From Candidatus Lachnocurva vaginae (GTDB lineage: Bacteria > Bacillota > Clostridia > Lachnospirales > Lachnospiraceae), in contig CP049781.1 in assembly GCA_011082265.1 (NCBI GenBank), positions 248,001 through 312,000 of the forward strand: a stretch of 64,000 nucleotides of DNA, given 5' to 3'. Of the stretch, positions 41,617 to 50,406 are shown piece after piece. Below the pieces are notes generated by a model. That model was not told the DNA's origin. It ran no database searches and worked only from the letters and a program-made list of their open reading frames with translations. A program made the translations under genes and the position numbers. How positions within the stretch are numbered: position 1 is the stretch's first letter; each line of letters starts with the position of its first letter.

Positions 41617-41739
41617 TAATATAAAATTGTATATATGCTTATCAATATGAGATTTAGATAACTATTATAAAAAAAGTTGTAAAATTTTTAAAATTAAACT
41701 ATTATAATGTAAGTTAATGTATAGAAAAGGAGAATATTA

Positions 41740-41997
41740 ATGAAAAGTTTTAAATTCACAATTTCTGATCCTGCAGGAATGCATGCAAGACCAGCCGGAA
41801 TGCTGGTAAAGAAAGCTGCTGCTTACGCATCTGATATTAATATCGTAAAGGACGGTAAAAAAGTAAGCGCTAAAGGAATTCTTGGAATTATGGGACTTGC
41901 AGCAAAAAAAGGTGATGAGATTACAGTAGAGATTTCAGGTGCTGATGAAGATAATGCAGCAAAAGAATTCGAAGCATTCTTAAAAGAAAATCTTTAA
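41740..41997 (+). CDS. ptsH: Phosphocarrier protein HPr lacking Ser46
   Basis: Carries phosphate from enzyme I to sugar-specific EIIA domains. The catalytic His15 is in AGMHARPAG. In Bacillus HPr the regulatory Ser46 lies in NLKSIMGVMSL; the aligned segment here is SAKGILGIMGL, with Gly at position 46, so phosphorylation by HPr kinase at that site is not possible. 85 aa is complete. AAAAGGAG precedes the ATG and a TATAAT lies at 41703-41708. A strong terminator follows. Sugar transport should be normal, but carbon catabolite control through P-Ser-HPr/CcpA would need another HPr or another route. Confidence 0.95.
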   Translation: MKSFKFTISDPAGMHARPAGMLVKKAAAYASDINIVKDGKKVSAKGILGIMGLAAKKGDEITVEISGADEDNAAKEFEAFLKENL

Positions 41998-42031
41998 TCT
42001 TAAGAACCAATTTTTAAAATTAGTTTGTCAT

Positions 42032-42082
42032 AAAAAAATCTTTTGTACATTAAAATGTTGATGTACAAAAGGTTTTTTTTCG
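42032..42082 (+). terminator. Terminator after ptsH
   Basis: AATCTTTTGTACAT pairs with ATGTACAAAAGGTT around a 10-base loop, flanked by an A-run before and eight T after. Confidence 0.93.
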
Positions 42083-42100
42083 TATTTTTATGCTTGTATA

Positions 42101-42129
42101 TTGAATTTGATTACAATATATAGTATGAT
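42101..42129 (+). promoter_or_regulatory. Promoter of the J-domain protein gene
   Basis: TTGAAT (42101-42106), 17-base spacer, TATGAT (42124-42129). Downstream in the leader is TGATAT-G-ATATCA (42176-42188), an inverted repeat like those before the SPFH and ahpC genes. Confidence 0.5.
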
Positions 42130-42234
42130 AATTCAGTGTAATTTTATAAGTAGCCCAATATATTGTTAATGGGTTTGATATGATATCAGATACTTAAAGA
42201 ACGGACTCATCATTGAAATTTTAGGAGGAATGTC

Positions 42235-42684
42235 GTGGTTAATTTAGATTTAGAAAACGACTATTCAAAAAAGCTTGATGAGATTAATAGAAAGACTAGA
42301 GAGCTGGAGCGAAGAGAAAAGCTTTTTGATATGAAATGGGCGGTTTTGGAAGATGAAATTCGAAAATTCACCTCTGAAAAAGAAAAATTTTCTTCTTGGA
42401 AAGAAAGAGAAGAAAAGAGAATAAAGGATCTTGAAAAAAATTACTCAAGAAGTGGGTTTGAAAGTGACTTTGATGATGAAAAAGAAGATGTTAAAACGCA
42501 TCTTAGTGCAAAATTATGCACATCTTTATTTTTTTCAGGAATACGAAAAGATGAAGGGTCATTGAAGAGAAGGTATAAAGATTTACTTAAAATTTATCAT
42601 CCGGATAATATTGACGGAGACACAAGTATCGTTCAGGAAATTAATAGAGAATATGATAAATTATATGATTTAATTTGCGGATGA
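42235..42684 (+). CDS. Coiled-coil protein with C-terminal J domain
   Basis: 149 residues. About 1-75 form a charged coiled coil (KLDEINRKTRELERREKLFD and continuing). The C-terminal 55 residues look like a DnaJ J domain: GSLKRRYKDLLKIYHPDN, with the invariant HPD at 122-124, then a last helix VQEINREYDKLYDLI. J domains stimulate DnaK-type Hsp70 ATPase, so this may target DnaK to a specific client; there are no G/F-rich or zinc-finger parts. The start is GTG 42235, six bases after AGGAGG; an ATG at 42230 is out of frame. Transcribed alone. Confidence 0.72.
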   Translation: MVNLDLENDYSKKLDEINRKTRELERREKLFDMKWAVLEDEIRKFTSEKEKFSSWKEREEKRIKDLEKNYSRSGFESDFDDEKEDVKTHLSAKLCTSLFFSGIRKDEGSLKRRYKDLLKIYHPDNIDGDTSIVQEINREYDKLYDLICG

Positions 42685-42701
42685 TTCATATAAATAAGTG
42701 G

Positions 42702-42746
42702 AAAAAGATTTCATCACCATAATATTTAGGTAATGAGATCTTTTTT
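42702..42746 (+). terminator. Terminator after the J-domain gene
   Basis: AAAAGATTTCATCACC faces GGTAATGAGATCTTTT with one G-U pair and one mismatch, then a T-run. Confidence 0.8.
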
Positions 42747-42845
42747 ATTAAAAATATTAATTAAAAAGAATTGATTCATTGAGTTTTATTGATTTTTGTT
42801 GTATAGTTTCCTGTATAACTTAAAATATATTCAGAGGTAGGTTAT

Positions 42846-43439
42846 ATGCTGAAAAATATTGAAAATTATAATGAAAGGAAATTAAAAAAAGATGTTTCCT
42901 TAATAAGGATATTTGTTTCAATGTTTAAAGTAGGAATAATGACTTTTGGCGGCGGATATGCAATGCTTCCGATTATTGACAGAGAACTTATTGAGAATAA
43001 TAGATGGATAACTAAAGCGGAGCTTTTGGATTATTTTGCGATAAGCCAGTGTACACCAGGTACTATAGCTGTAAATACAGCTACATTTATAGGGAAAAAA
43101 TTAAGAGGAAATATAGGATCCTTGGTTGCAACATTAGGTGTTATATCTCCTTCAATTTTAATTATTATGGGTATTGCGGCTGTTATGCGTACTCTCTTTT
43201 CATTTAAAATAATTCAATATGCTATGGCAGGAATAAGAATATGCGTTTGCGTTTTAATATTCAATGCGGTCATTAAATTATTTAAATCGGCTGTAATTGA
43301 TATTTTTACTTCAATTTTATATATAGTTGTGCTTATTTCTTCAGTCATATTTAAAGTTTCACCTATTATCATAGTAATTTTATCGATAATTTTAGGTATT
43401 TCTTCGCTTTATATAAAAAAAGAAGGAGATAAAAAATGA
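42846..43439 (+). CDS. Chromate transporter family, half-size subunit 1
   Basis: 197-residue CHR-domain membrane protein, one half of the full-length ChrA. Motifs: MTFGGGYAMLPIIDRELI, WITKAELLDYFAISQCTPGT and NTATFIGKKLRG. Short CHR proteins occur as adjacent pairs that are thought to insert in opposite orientations and act together; export of chromate is known for some, while the physiological substrate in anaerobes is unknown. The ATG follows AGAGGT, and the stop overlaps the second gene by four bases (ATGA). Confidence 0.85.
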   Translation: MLKNIENYNERKLKKDVSLIRIFVSMFKVGIMTFGGGYAMLPIIDRELIENNRWITKAELLDYFAISQCTPGTIAVNTATFIGKKLRGNIGSLVATLGVISPSILIIMGIAAVMRTLFSFKIIQYAMAGIRICVCVLIFNAVIKLFKSAVIDIFTSILYIVVLISSVIFKVSPIIIVILSIILGISSLYIKKEGDKK

Positions 43440-44032
43440 TATTTCTTCAACTTTTTTTTGAATTTTTTAAAACCGGTCTTTTTTCAATAGGCGGAGGAAT
43501 GGCGACTATACCTTTTCTTCAAGAGATATCTGAAAGAATGGGCTGGTTTTCAAAAGCGGAGCTTCTTGATATGATTGCAGTGTCGGAAAGTACGCCGGGG
43601 CCTTTAGGAATCAATATGTCAACCTATGTGGGCTTTAAGGCCGGAAGCCTATATTATGGGACGCCGGGAGGAGTAATAGGAGCAATTATTGCAACATTTG
43701 CACTTACACTTCCGTCTCTTATAATAATTATTATAGTATATAATCTACTTAATCATTTTAAGGACAATAAATATGTAAAAGCATCAATGTATGCTCTTCG
43801 TTCAGCATCGGTTGCACTTATATCATCAGCAGGAATTTCGGTTGTGCTTTTTTCGATATTTCACATAGACGGGATTTTTGATTATAAAAATGCGGATTTA
43901 TCACTTAAATCCGTTATACTTTTCTTTATAATACTTATATTATCGAGATATGTGCCTAAGATTAAAAAAATGCATCCGGTAGTTTTCATATTTTTTGCAG
44001 CAATATTTGGGATTGTCTTTAAAATGTCGTAA
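43436..44032 (+). CDS. Chromate transporter family, half-size subunit 2
   Basis: 198-residue partner of the previous gene, with SIGGGMATIPFLQEISE, WFSKAELLDMIAVSESTPGP and INMSTYVGFKAG; each aligns with the corresponding motif of subunit 1, so the genes are ancient paralogs. About five to six hydrophobic segments. Starts inside the last codon of subunit 1, with AAGGAG upstream, implying coupled synthesis and probably a heterodimer. Confidence 0.85.
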   Translation: MIFLQLFFEFFKTGLFSIGGGMATIPFLQEISERMGWFSKAELLDMIAVSESTPGPLGINMSTYVGFKAGSLYYGTPGGVIGAIIATFALTLPSLIIIIIVYNLLNHFKDNKYVKASMYALRSASVALISSAGISVVLFSIFHIDGIFDYKNADLSLKSVILFFIILILSRYVPKIKKMHPVVFIFFAAIFGIVFKMS

Positions 44033-44159
44033 TTTTTGTGGTAGAATTATAAGTTAATACAATAAAGTGTATATAATATTAAATTTTAATTTAAAATTTG
44101 ATATTTTTATATAAAGGAAAAAGAAAAAAGAGATATTACATTTGATGGGAGGATTTTTT

Positions 44160-47100
44160 ATGTATAAAAAAGTTCAGACAGACTTAAATTTTGTAGAACG
44201 CGAAAAAGAAGTTAAAGATTTCTGGAAAAAAGAAGATATTTTTAAAAAATCTTTATTGGAAAATAAAAAGGGACCGACTTACACTTTTTACGACGGACCT
44301 CCGACAGCTAATGGAAAGCCTCATATAGGTCACGTTTTAACTCGTGTTATAAAAGATATGATACCAAGATATCAGAATATGAAGGGTAATTTTGTACCAA
44401 GAAAAGCCGGGTGGGATACACATGGACTACCTGTAGAGCTTGAAGTTGAAAAGATGCTTAATCTGGATGGGAAAGATCAGATTGAAGAATATGGTATAGA
44501 GCCTTTTGTTAAGCAATGTAAAGCATCAGTTTGGAAATATAAGTCGATGTGGGAAGATTTCTCTGATACTGTAGGCTTCTGGGCAGATATGGAGAATCCT
44601 TATATAACCTATGATGATAATTTTATTGAATCTGAATGGTGGGGAATTAAGAAAATATATGAAAAAGGACTTTTATATAAAGGCTTTAAAGTTGTTCCTT
44701 ATTGCCCAAGATGTGGAACTCCTTTGTCAGCACAAGAGGTTGCACAAGGATATAAGACTGTAAAGGAAAGGTCTGCTTTCGTTCGCTTTAAAGTAAAGGA
44801 TGAGGATGCATATTTTCTTGCGTGGACGACAACTCCTTGGACACTTCCAAGTAATGTCGCAATTTGCGTAAATCCAAAAGAAACATATGTGAAGGTAAAA
44901 GCTATTGACGGCTTTACATATTATCTTGCAGAAGAGCTTTTGGATAAAGTCTTTTCTTATGCTGTAGAAGTAAAAGAGGTTGAAGCTGATGGCAAAAAGA
45001 CGAAAGTAAAAGTTGTAGATGGTAAAGAATTACCTTTTGAAACAAAAGATTATGAAGTTATAGATTCTTATACCGGTTCTGATCTTGAATATAAAGAATA
45101 TGAGCCTCTATATGAATGTAGTAAAGATGAAGCTAAAAAGCAAAATAAAAAATCCCACTATATAACTCTCGGTGATTATGTAACTATGACAGATGGTACC
45201 GGAATGGTTCATACTGCACCGGCATTTGGTGAAGATGACTCGAGGATTGGAAAGGAATATGATTTACCTTTTGTTCAATTTGTTGATGACAAAGGTGAGA
45301 TGACTAAAGAAACTCCTTTTGCTGGTATTTTTGTAAAGAAAGCGGATCCTTTAGTGCTTAAAGATTTAAAAGAAAGAAATCTTTTGTTCTCTGCACCTAA
45401 GTTTGAACATGAATATCCTCATTGCTGGAGATGTGATACTCCTCTTATCTATTATGCAAGATCGTCATGGTTCATAAAAATGACAGCTGTAAAAGAAGAT
45501 TTAGTAAAGAATAATGATACTGTAAATTGGATACCTGAGTCTATAGGAAAGGGCCGTTTTGGAAATTGGCTTTTAAATGTTCAAGATTGGGGAATTTCAA
45601 GAAATAGATATTGGGGAACTCCGCTTCCTGTATGGGAATGTGAGGATTGCCATACAAGAGATGTAATAGGAAGTAGGGAAGAATTAAAAGAAAAAACAAA
45701 AAGAGATGATGCACTTACTGTTGAGCTTCATAGACCATATATTGATGAATTTACTTATAAATGTGAGTGCGGAGGAACTAAAAGGAGAGTCCCTGAAGTT
45801 ATAGATTGCTGGTTTGATAGTGGAGCTATGCCATATGCTCAGCATCATTATCCTTTTGAAAATGAAGATAAGTTTAAGCAGCAATTTCCTGCAAAATTTA
45901 TATCAGAAGCAGTAGATCAGACTAGAGGTTGGTTCTATTCACTTATGGCGGAATCAACTATATTATTTAATAAAGCACCTTATGAAAATGTAATTGTGCT
46001 TGGACATGTTCAAGATAAAGATGGACAAAAGATGTCAAAATCTAAAGGTAATGCAGTAGATCCTTTTGTTGCTTTAGAGCAATTTGGAGCAGATGCTATA
46101 AGATGGTATTTTTATACTAATTCACAGCCATGGCTTCCTAATAAGTTCCATGATAAAGCAGTAGTCGAAGGACAAAGAAAGTTCCTTGGCACACTTTGGA
46201 ATACTTATGCATTTTTCGTCTTATATGCAAATATAGATGAATTTAATCCTACAAAATACCGGCTTAAGTATGACTCCCTACCTGTAATGGATAAGTGGGT
46301 ATTATCAAGACTTAATACTATGGTAAAGGAAACTGATGAAAATCTTTCAGCTTATAGAATTCCGGAAGCTGCAAAAGCTCTTGATAATTTTGTTGACGAA
46401 CTTTCTAATTGGTATGTAAGAAGATCCAGAGAAAGATTTTGGGCAAAAGGAATGGAAGAAGATAAGATTAATGCTTATATGACTCTTTATACAGCTCTTG
46501 TAACTTTAGTTAAAGCAGCGGCACCTATGATTCCTTTTATGAGTGAAGAAATCTATCAAAATCTTGTAAGAAGTGTTAAAAAAGATGCTCCGGAGTCTGT
46601 ACATTTATGTTCATATCCTAAAGTAAATGAAGAATTTATCGATAAAGATCTTGAAGATAAGATGGGAGAAACATTAAAGATTGTTGTTTTGGGTCGTGCA
46701 GCAAGAAATGATGCGAAGATTAAAAATCGTCAGCCGCTCGAAAAGATGTATATAAAGTCAAAGGTTGTTTTGTCTGAATATTACACTAAGATTTTACTTG
46801 ATGAGCTTAATGTAAAATCAGTTGAATTTAAGAATGACTTAACAGCATTTACAACTTACGAATTTAAGCCTAACCTTCCTACTGTAGGGCCTAAGTATGG
46901 TAAATTCTTAGGAAAAATAAGAGCTGCACTTCAAAATATTGATGGAAATAAAGCTTATAGTGAATTAAAGGAAAATGGTTCTTTAACTTTATCGGAAGTC
47001 GACAATGCTGTAGTTTTATCGGAAGATGATTTACTTATAAATATAAGTCAAAAGGAGAATTATCAAGCTAAAGCGGATAAAAATATAACAGTCGTACTTT

Positions 47101-47378
47101 ACACGAAAATTTCAGAAGAGCTTCTAAAAGAAGGTATAGTAAGAGAAATTATAAGCAAGATTCAGACGATGAGAAAAGAAGCAGACTTCCTTGTTATGGA
47201 TAGAATAAATGTGGGAGTCAAGTGTTCTGATAGAATAAATGCAGTAATAAAAGAAGAGAGTGATTTTATAAAGAAAGAAGTACTTTGCGATAATATTTCA
47301 GATTCTATAAAAGGATATGAAAAAGAGTGGAATATTAATGATGAGAATGTAATTATCTCAGTTGAAAAAGTACAATAA
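44160..47378 (+). CDS. ileS: Isoleucyl-tRNA synthetase (long, class-2-like form)
   Basis: Charges tRNA-Ile. The HIGH signature is PTANGKPHIGHVL (HIGH at 55-58) and KMSKS is in DGQKMSKSKGNAVDP. Between lie the CP1 editing domain (with TTTPWTLPSNVAICV and GTGMVHTAPAFGEDD) and the IleRS-specific GLPVELEVEK; the anticodon-binding domain follows (VDELSNWYVRRSRERFW). At 1072 aa with this HIGH context it resembles the eukaryote-like IleS2 group rather than the roughly 930-aa common bacterial form; IleS2 enzymes are often insensitive to mupirocin. The start is ATG 44160, after GGGAGG. I saw no T-box in the 127 bases upstream; a TATAAT is at 44072-44077. Confidence 0.95.
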   Translation: MYKKVQTDLNFVEREKEVKDFWKKEDIFKKSLLENKKGPTYTFYDGPPTANGKPHIGHVLTRVIKDMIPRYQNMKGNFVPRKAGWDTHGLPVELEVEKMLNLDGKDQIEEYGIEPFVKQCKASVWKYKSMWEDFSDTVGFWADMENPYITYDDNFIESEWWGIKKIYEKGLLYKGFKVVPYCPRCGTPLSAQEVAQGYKTVKERSAFVRFKVKDEDAYFLAWTTTPWTLPSNVAICVNPKETYVKVKAIDGFTYYLAEELLDKVFSYAVEVKEVEADGKKTKVKVVDGKELPFETKDYEVIDSYTGSDLEYKEYEPLYECSKDEAKKQNKKSHYITLGDYVTMTDGTGMVHTAPAFGEDDSRIGKEYDLPFVQFVDDKGEMTKETPFAGIFVKKADPLVLKDLKERNLLFSAPKFEHEYPHCWRCDTPLIYYARSSWFIKMTAVKEDLVKNNDTVNWIPESIGKGRFGNWLLNVQDWGISRNRYWGTPLPVWECEDCHTRDVIGSREELKEKTKRDDALTVELHRPYIDEFTYKCECGGTKRRVPEVIDCWFDSGAMPYAQHHYPFENEDKFKQQFPAKFISEAVDQTRGWFYSLMAESTILFNKAPYENVIVLGHVQDKDGQKMSKSKGNAVDPFVALEQFGADAIRWYFYTNSQPWLPNKFHDKAVVEGQRKFLGTLWNTYAFFVLYANIDEFNPTKYRLKYDSLPVMDKWVLSRLNTMVKETDENLSAYRIPEAAKALDNFVDELSNWYVRRSRERFWAKGMEEDKINAYMTLYTALVTLVKAAAPMIPFMSEEIYQNLVRSVKKDAPESVHLCSYPKVNEEFIDKDLEDKMGETLKIVVLGRAARNDAKIKNRQPLEKMYIKSKVVLSEYYTKILLDELNVKSVEFKNDLTAFTTYEFKPNLPTVGPKYGKFLGKIRAALQNIDGNKAYSELKENGSLTLSEVDNAVVLSEDDLLINISQKENYQAKADKNITVVLYTKISEELLKEGIVREIISKIQTMRKEADFLVMDRINVGVKCSDRINAVIKEESDFIKKEVLCDNISDSIKGYEKEWNINDENVIISVEKVQ

Positions 47379-47394
47379 TATTAAGGATTGTTAA

Positions 47395-48240
47395 ATGGAA
47401 AAGAAAAGTACAAAAATAGAATCAATTTTAAAAAGTATAATACCGTCGATAATTCTTATGATTCTTCAGATATGTGCGAGCTTATTTGTGATGGGATTTT
47501 ACTTTATGAAATTCATGAATAGCAATAAGTTTTTAAGCTATGATGATTTTTATAAGAAATTATTTAAAATGGTTCAAGAATTTTCATCATTGCCTTACAT
47601 ATATCAGCTATATTCAATATTGGGAATTATACTTATGCTTATTTTAATAAAAAATAAAAAGGATTTTAGGTGTAATTTTAATATTTCCGCTTTAAAGGGT
47701 AATATGATCATATATTTAATATTACTTGGGATTTCTCTTCAAATATTTACATCATATGTTATGAATATATGTATCATTTTTATGCCGGAAGAAGGGAAAA
47801 AGTATATTGAGCTTATGGAAAGTGCCGGCATGACTGAAAATATAAAACTTTCAATGATTTTGTATGTTGCTTTTCTTGGACCTATTTGTGAAGAATTGGC
47901 ATTTAGAGGACTTACTATGTATTATGCACAAAGAGGATTTTCATTTTGGACAGCAAATATAATTCAGTCGGTACTTTTCGGTATGTTCCATATGAATGTT
48001 ATACAGGGAATATATGCATTCGTCCTGGGATTGGCTTTTGGATATGTACTTAATGTAACAGGAGGAATGCTTGTACCGATAGTTCTTCACATAATATTTA
48101 ACAGCACTGCAGGTATTATGAGCTTAGTTACAGAATTTGGAAATAAAAATCCTATTACATTTTGTGCATTTTTGACAGCAAGTATGAGCGTTATATATTT
48201 TACTTTGATTCATTTGAAAAAAATAGGAAAAAATATATAA
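47395..48240 (+). CDS. CPBP-family intramembrane metalloprotease
   Basis: 281-residue membrane protein of the CAAX protease/bacteriocin-processing (Abi) family. The three conserved sites are present: GPICEELAFRGLTM (the EExxxR motif), FGMFHMNVIQG and VLHIIFNS, which supply the glutamates and histidines for metal binding within membrane helices. About seven to eight hydrophobic segments. It begins 16 bases after ileS and may be cotranscribed. Substrate unknown; no bacteriocin genes are adjacent. Confidence 0.87.
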   Translation: MEKKSTKIESILKSIIPSIILMILQICASLFVMGFYFMKFMNSNKFLSYDDFYKKLFKMVQEFSSLPYIYQLYSILGIILMLILIKNKKDFRCNFNISALKGNMIIYLILLGISLQIFTSYVMNICIIFMPEEGKKYIELMESAGMTENIKLSMILYVAFLGPICEELAFRGLTMYYAQRGFSFWTANIIQSVLFGMFHMNVIQGIYAFVLGLAFGYVLNVTGGMLVPIVLHIIFNSTAGIMSLVTEFGNKNPITFCAFLTASMSVIYFTLIHLKKIGKNI

Positions 48241-48265
48241 AAATTAAAAAAATATCATAAATAAT

Positions 48266-48292
48266 TAATTGAAAAAAATGTTTTTCCGATAT
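48266..48292 (+). promoter_or_regulatory. Possible sigma-D type promoter for the secreted-protein gene
   Basis: TAAT (48266-48269), 16-base spacer, CCGATAT (48286-48292). The -10 is a full match to the Bacillus sigma-D consensus and the spacing is the same as in the two flagellin promoters; the -35 matches three of four bases. Weak A+T-rich alternatives for sigma-A exist nearby. Confidence 0.35.
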
Positions 48293-48499
48293 ATTATATA
48301 GATAGATAATATAATATAAAGTAGCTATAGTTTTAAAAGAGTATAAGGAAAGAGTTTTATGATAGCATAAGAAAGAAATTCTTCCCGGGTTTAAGTAGTA
48401 TTAAAAATGGCTGCATGAACTTACATAAAAGAAAGATATGCTAATCTTAATTGCTTTTTTATGAACAAATAGAATGTTTAAAGAAAAGGATGTGAATTT
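48293..48499 (+). other. Long leader region before the secreted-protein gene
   Basis: About 200 bases with no open frame of note. TAGCAT (48363-48368) can pair with ATGCTA (48438-48443), enclosing a segment with CCCGGG, one of the few G+C patches nearby. It looks like a structured leader, but I could not match it to a known riboswitch, including both cyclic di-GMP classes. Confidence 0.3.
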
Positions 48500-50296
48500 A
48501 TGGTGATTAAGAAAAGAATTGGATTATTTTTATCAGCCCTTTTGGTGGTTTCAATCATTCCTATTAATTATTATGTGAAGAATAGAGCTGCAGAAAAGTA
48601 TCAAACAATAAAAATTGATGGGCACGTTCGCGACTGGAAAAATGTTACCGAAAGAAAGTCGAATGATAGTGATGTCATATGGTGGAAGGTTTGCTCAGAT
48701 GATAAGTATATGTATCTTGCCGCTATGACTGTAAATGGAGGAAAGGAAAGCAAGTTCTTTGATAAGCATATTAATATTGAAGGATTTGGATATGTATATG
48801 CACATTATAGTAATTCCACAAAAGAACCTATTGTAATGGATAACAAAGATAAATATATTGGAAATGAAGCACAATATTCATTTCGTGATGAAGGAACAGG
48901 TTCCGGCATATTTAATGAAGTTAAGATTCCACTTTCTTATATAGGAGGAAAGAAGTCTGTTACATTTGCAGGAACTGCTGTATCTGCAGCAAGTATTCAG
49001 GATCTTAAGAATGTAAAGAATGTTGACTGGAATCCTGATGATGTAGATGTCATTGATGGAAAAGAAAAAGAAAAAGAAACTTACAACGGAATTAAAATAG
49101 ATGGAAAATTTGATGATTGGAAAAATAGTAATGTTAATATGACGAATGTTTCAGGAAATACCAATCTAAGTAAAGCGGCGGCAGTATGGGACGGAACTAA
49201 CCTATATATTTATTTAAAAGAAAATGACAAAGAAAAGGATGGTAATCTTGTAAAGAATCTTTTGAGTACAGAGTCAGGATTTACAATTCAAACCGATAAG
49301 AATCAGAAAACTCTTTTCACTTTAAAAGAAGGAGGAAAGGGACAGTTCTATGTAGGATTAGGCAAAGATGCAAAAAGAGAAGCCGGAGCATCTGTAAGAT
49401 ATAATAATCATGAGTATGAGATTTGTATAACTAATTCTTTAATTAAAGGAGTTACAGCAGATACAAAAAAATTGACTTTTGCATCACATACTGCAAGTGG
49501 GGATATGTCTATTATAAGAAATATAGAGAATCTTAAGGGAGTAGAGAAAAAGGGAAATAAAAGACCTCTGATTGATACTTCGTTAATAAAATATGATGGC
49601 GATTTTTCTGAATGGGGAAAATACCCGAAAAAAAATACTATGAATAAAGGACGCGTAGCAGCTGAGTACAATGCTTATTATAAAGAAGATGGTGAAAATC
49701 CATTTACACATAAAAAAGAAGGAGTTATTATAGGCCACTTTAAGACAAAAGATAAAGAATTAGCAAGAGCTTGGCTTAGAACAGGAAAGATTACAATCAG
49801 TGGAAATGGAAAAAGCAAAGTACTTACTGCAAGATACGAAAAGGGAAATGCATTTCTTATGCCGAGTAAGACTTTTGACACTGTTGCTGGAGTAAATGGT
49901 AAAAATGCAAGGCTGAAACATATGAAAGTTAAGAATTACTTTACACTTGTTGATGGAAGAATTGCGAATAACCCTATAAGCATGAAGAATCGAAATAAAT
50001 GGAAGTCGCATTGCATAGGAAAAATGCAAGGTACTATAGATTGGAACGGCGATATTGAAATGGAATATGTAGTTCCTATGAAAGAATTTGCAGGAAATGG
50101 TAAGATAACAGTTGATGTACCTCATATCGGTCCGGTTGAAATCGCAGGAGCATCGACAGGTGCTATACTAGGAATTCTTTTAGCATTTGCAGTTGTAGGC
50201 GGAGTTCTCCTTTATAGAAAGAAAAAAGAAGGAGAATTTTTCCCGGGAATAGATGATGATGATAAAAAAAAGAGAAAAATGATAGCAGCAGCTTAA
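48500..50296 (+). CDS. Secreted, membrane-anchored protein with three IDG...W modules
   Basis: 598 residues: N-terminal signal peptide (about 5-25), then three modules, each starting with an IKxDGxxxxW motif (IKIDGHVRDW at 37-46, IKIDGKFDDW at 198-207, IKYDGDFSEW at 363-372). That start, with patches such as AAVWDGTNLYIYLKENDK, is like CBM9/DOMON-type beta-sandwich domains. A C-terminal segment AGASTGAILGILLAFAVVGGVLLY followed in parts by RKKK anchors it in the membrane, outside-facing; the pattern recalls Gly/Ala-rich C-terminal sorting tags in Bacillota, which I cannot confirm. The ATG has AAAGGA upstream. Ligand unknown; no catalytic domain is visible. Confidence 0.65.
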   Translation: MVIKKRIGLFLSALLVVSIIPINYYVKNRAAEKYQTIKIDGHVRDWKNVTERKSNDSDVIWWKVCSDDKYMYLAAMTVNGGKESKFFDKHINIEGFGYVYAHYSNSTKEPIVMDNKDKYIGNEAQYSFRDEGTGSGIFNEVKIPLSYIGGKKSVTFAGTAVSAASIQDLKNVKNVDWNPDDVDVIDGKEKEKETYNGIKIDGKFDDWKNSNVNMTNVSGNTNLSKAAAVWDGTNLYIYLKENDKEKDGNLVKNLLSTESGFTIQTDKNQKTLFTLKEGGKGQFYVGLGKDAKREAGASVRYNNHEYEICITNSLIKGVTADTKKLTFASHTASGDMSIIRNIENLKGVEKKGNKRPLIDTSLIKYDGDFSEWGKYPKKNTMNKGRVAAEYNAYYKEDGENPFTHKKEGVIIGHFKTKDKELARAWLRTGKITISGNGKSKVLTARYEKGNAFLMPSKTFDTVAGVNGKNARLKHMKVKNYFTLVDGRIANNPISMKNRNKWKSHCIGKMQGTIDWNGDIEMEYVVPMKEFAGNGKITVDVPHIGPVEIAGASTGAILGILLAFAVVGGVLLYRKKKEGEFFPGIDDDDKKKRKMIAAA

Positions 50297-50331
50297 AGCC
50301 TAAAGGATAGCAATGTTATTTTAAAGAAATT

Positions 50332-50382
50332 AAAATAAGCACTTATTTTCTACTTATTAGGAAAATAGGTGCTTATTTTTAA
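50332..50382 (+). terminator. Terminator after the secreted-protein gene
   Basis: AAATAAGCACTTATTTTC pairs with GAAAATAGGTGCTTATTT over 18 bp with one G-U pair, then a T-run. Confidence 0.93.
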
Positions 50383-50406
50383 CATAAAAGCATTTTTGGA
50401 GGGGAT

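Noticed and set aside
44033..44159. T-box leader before ileS
   Set aside because: Only 127 bases are available and neither the T-box sequence nor a specifier-loop structure is seen.
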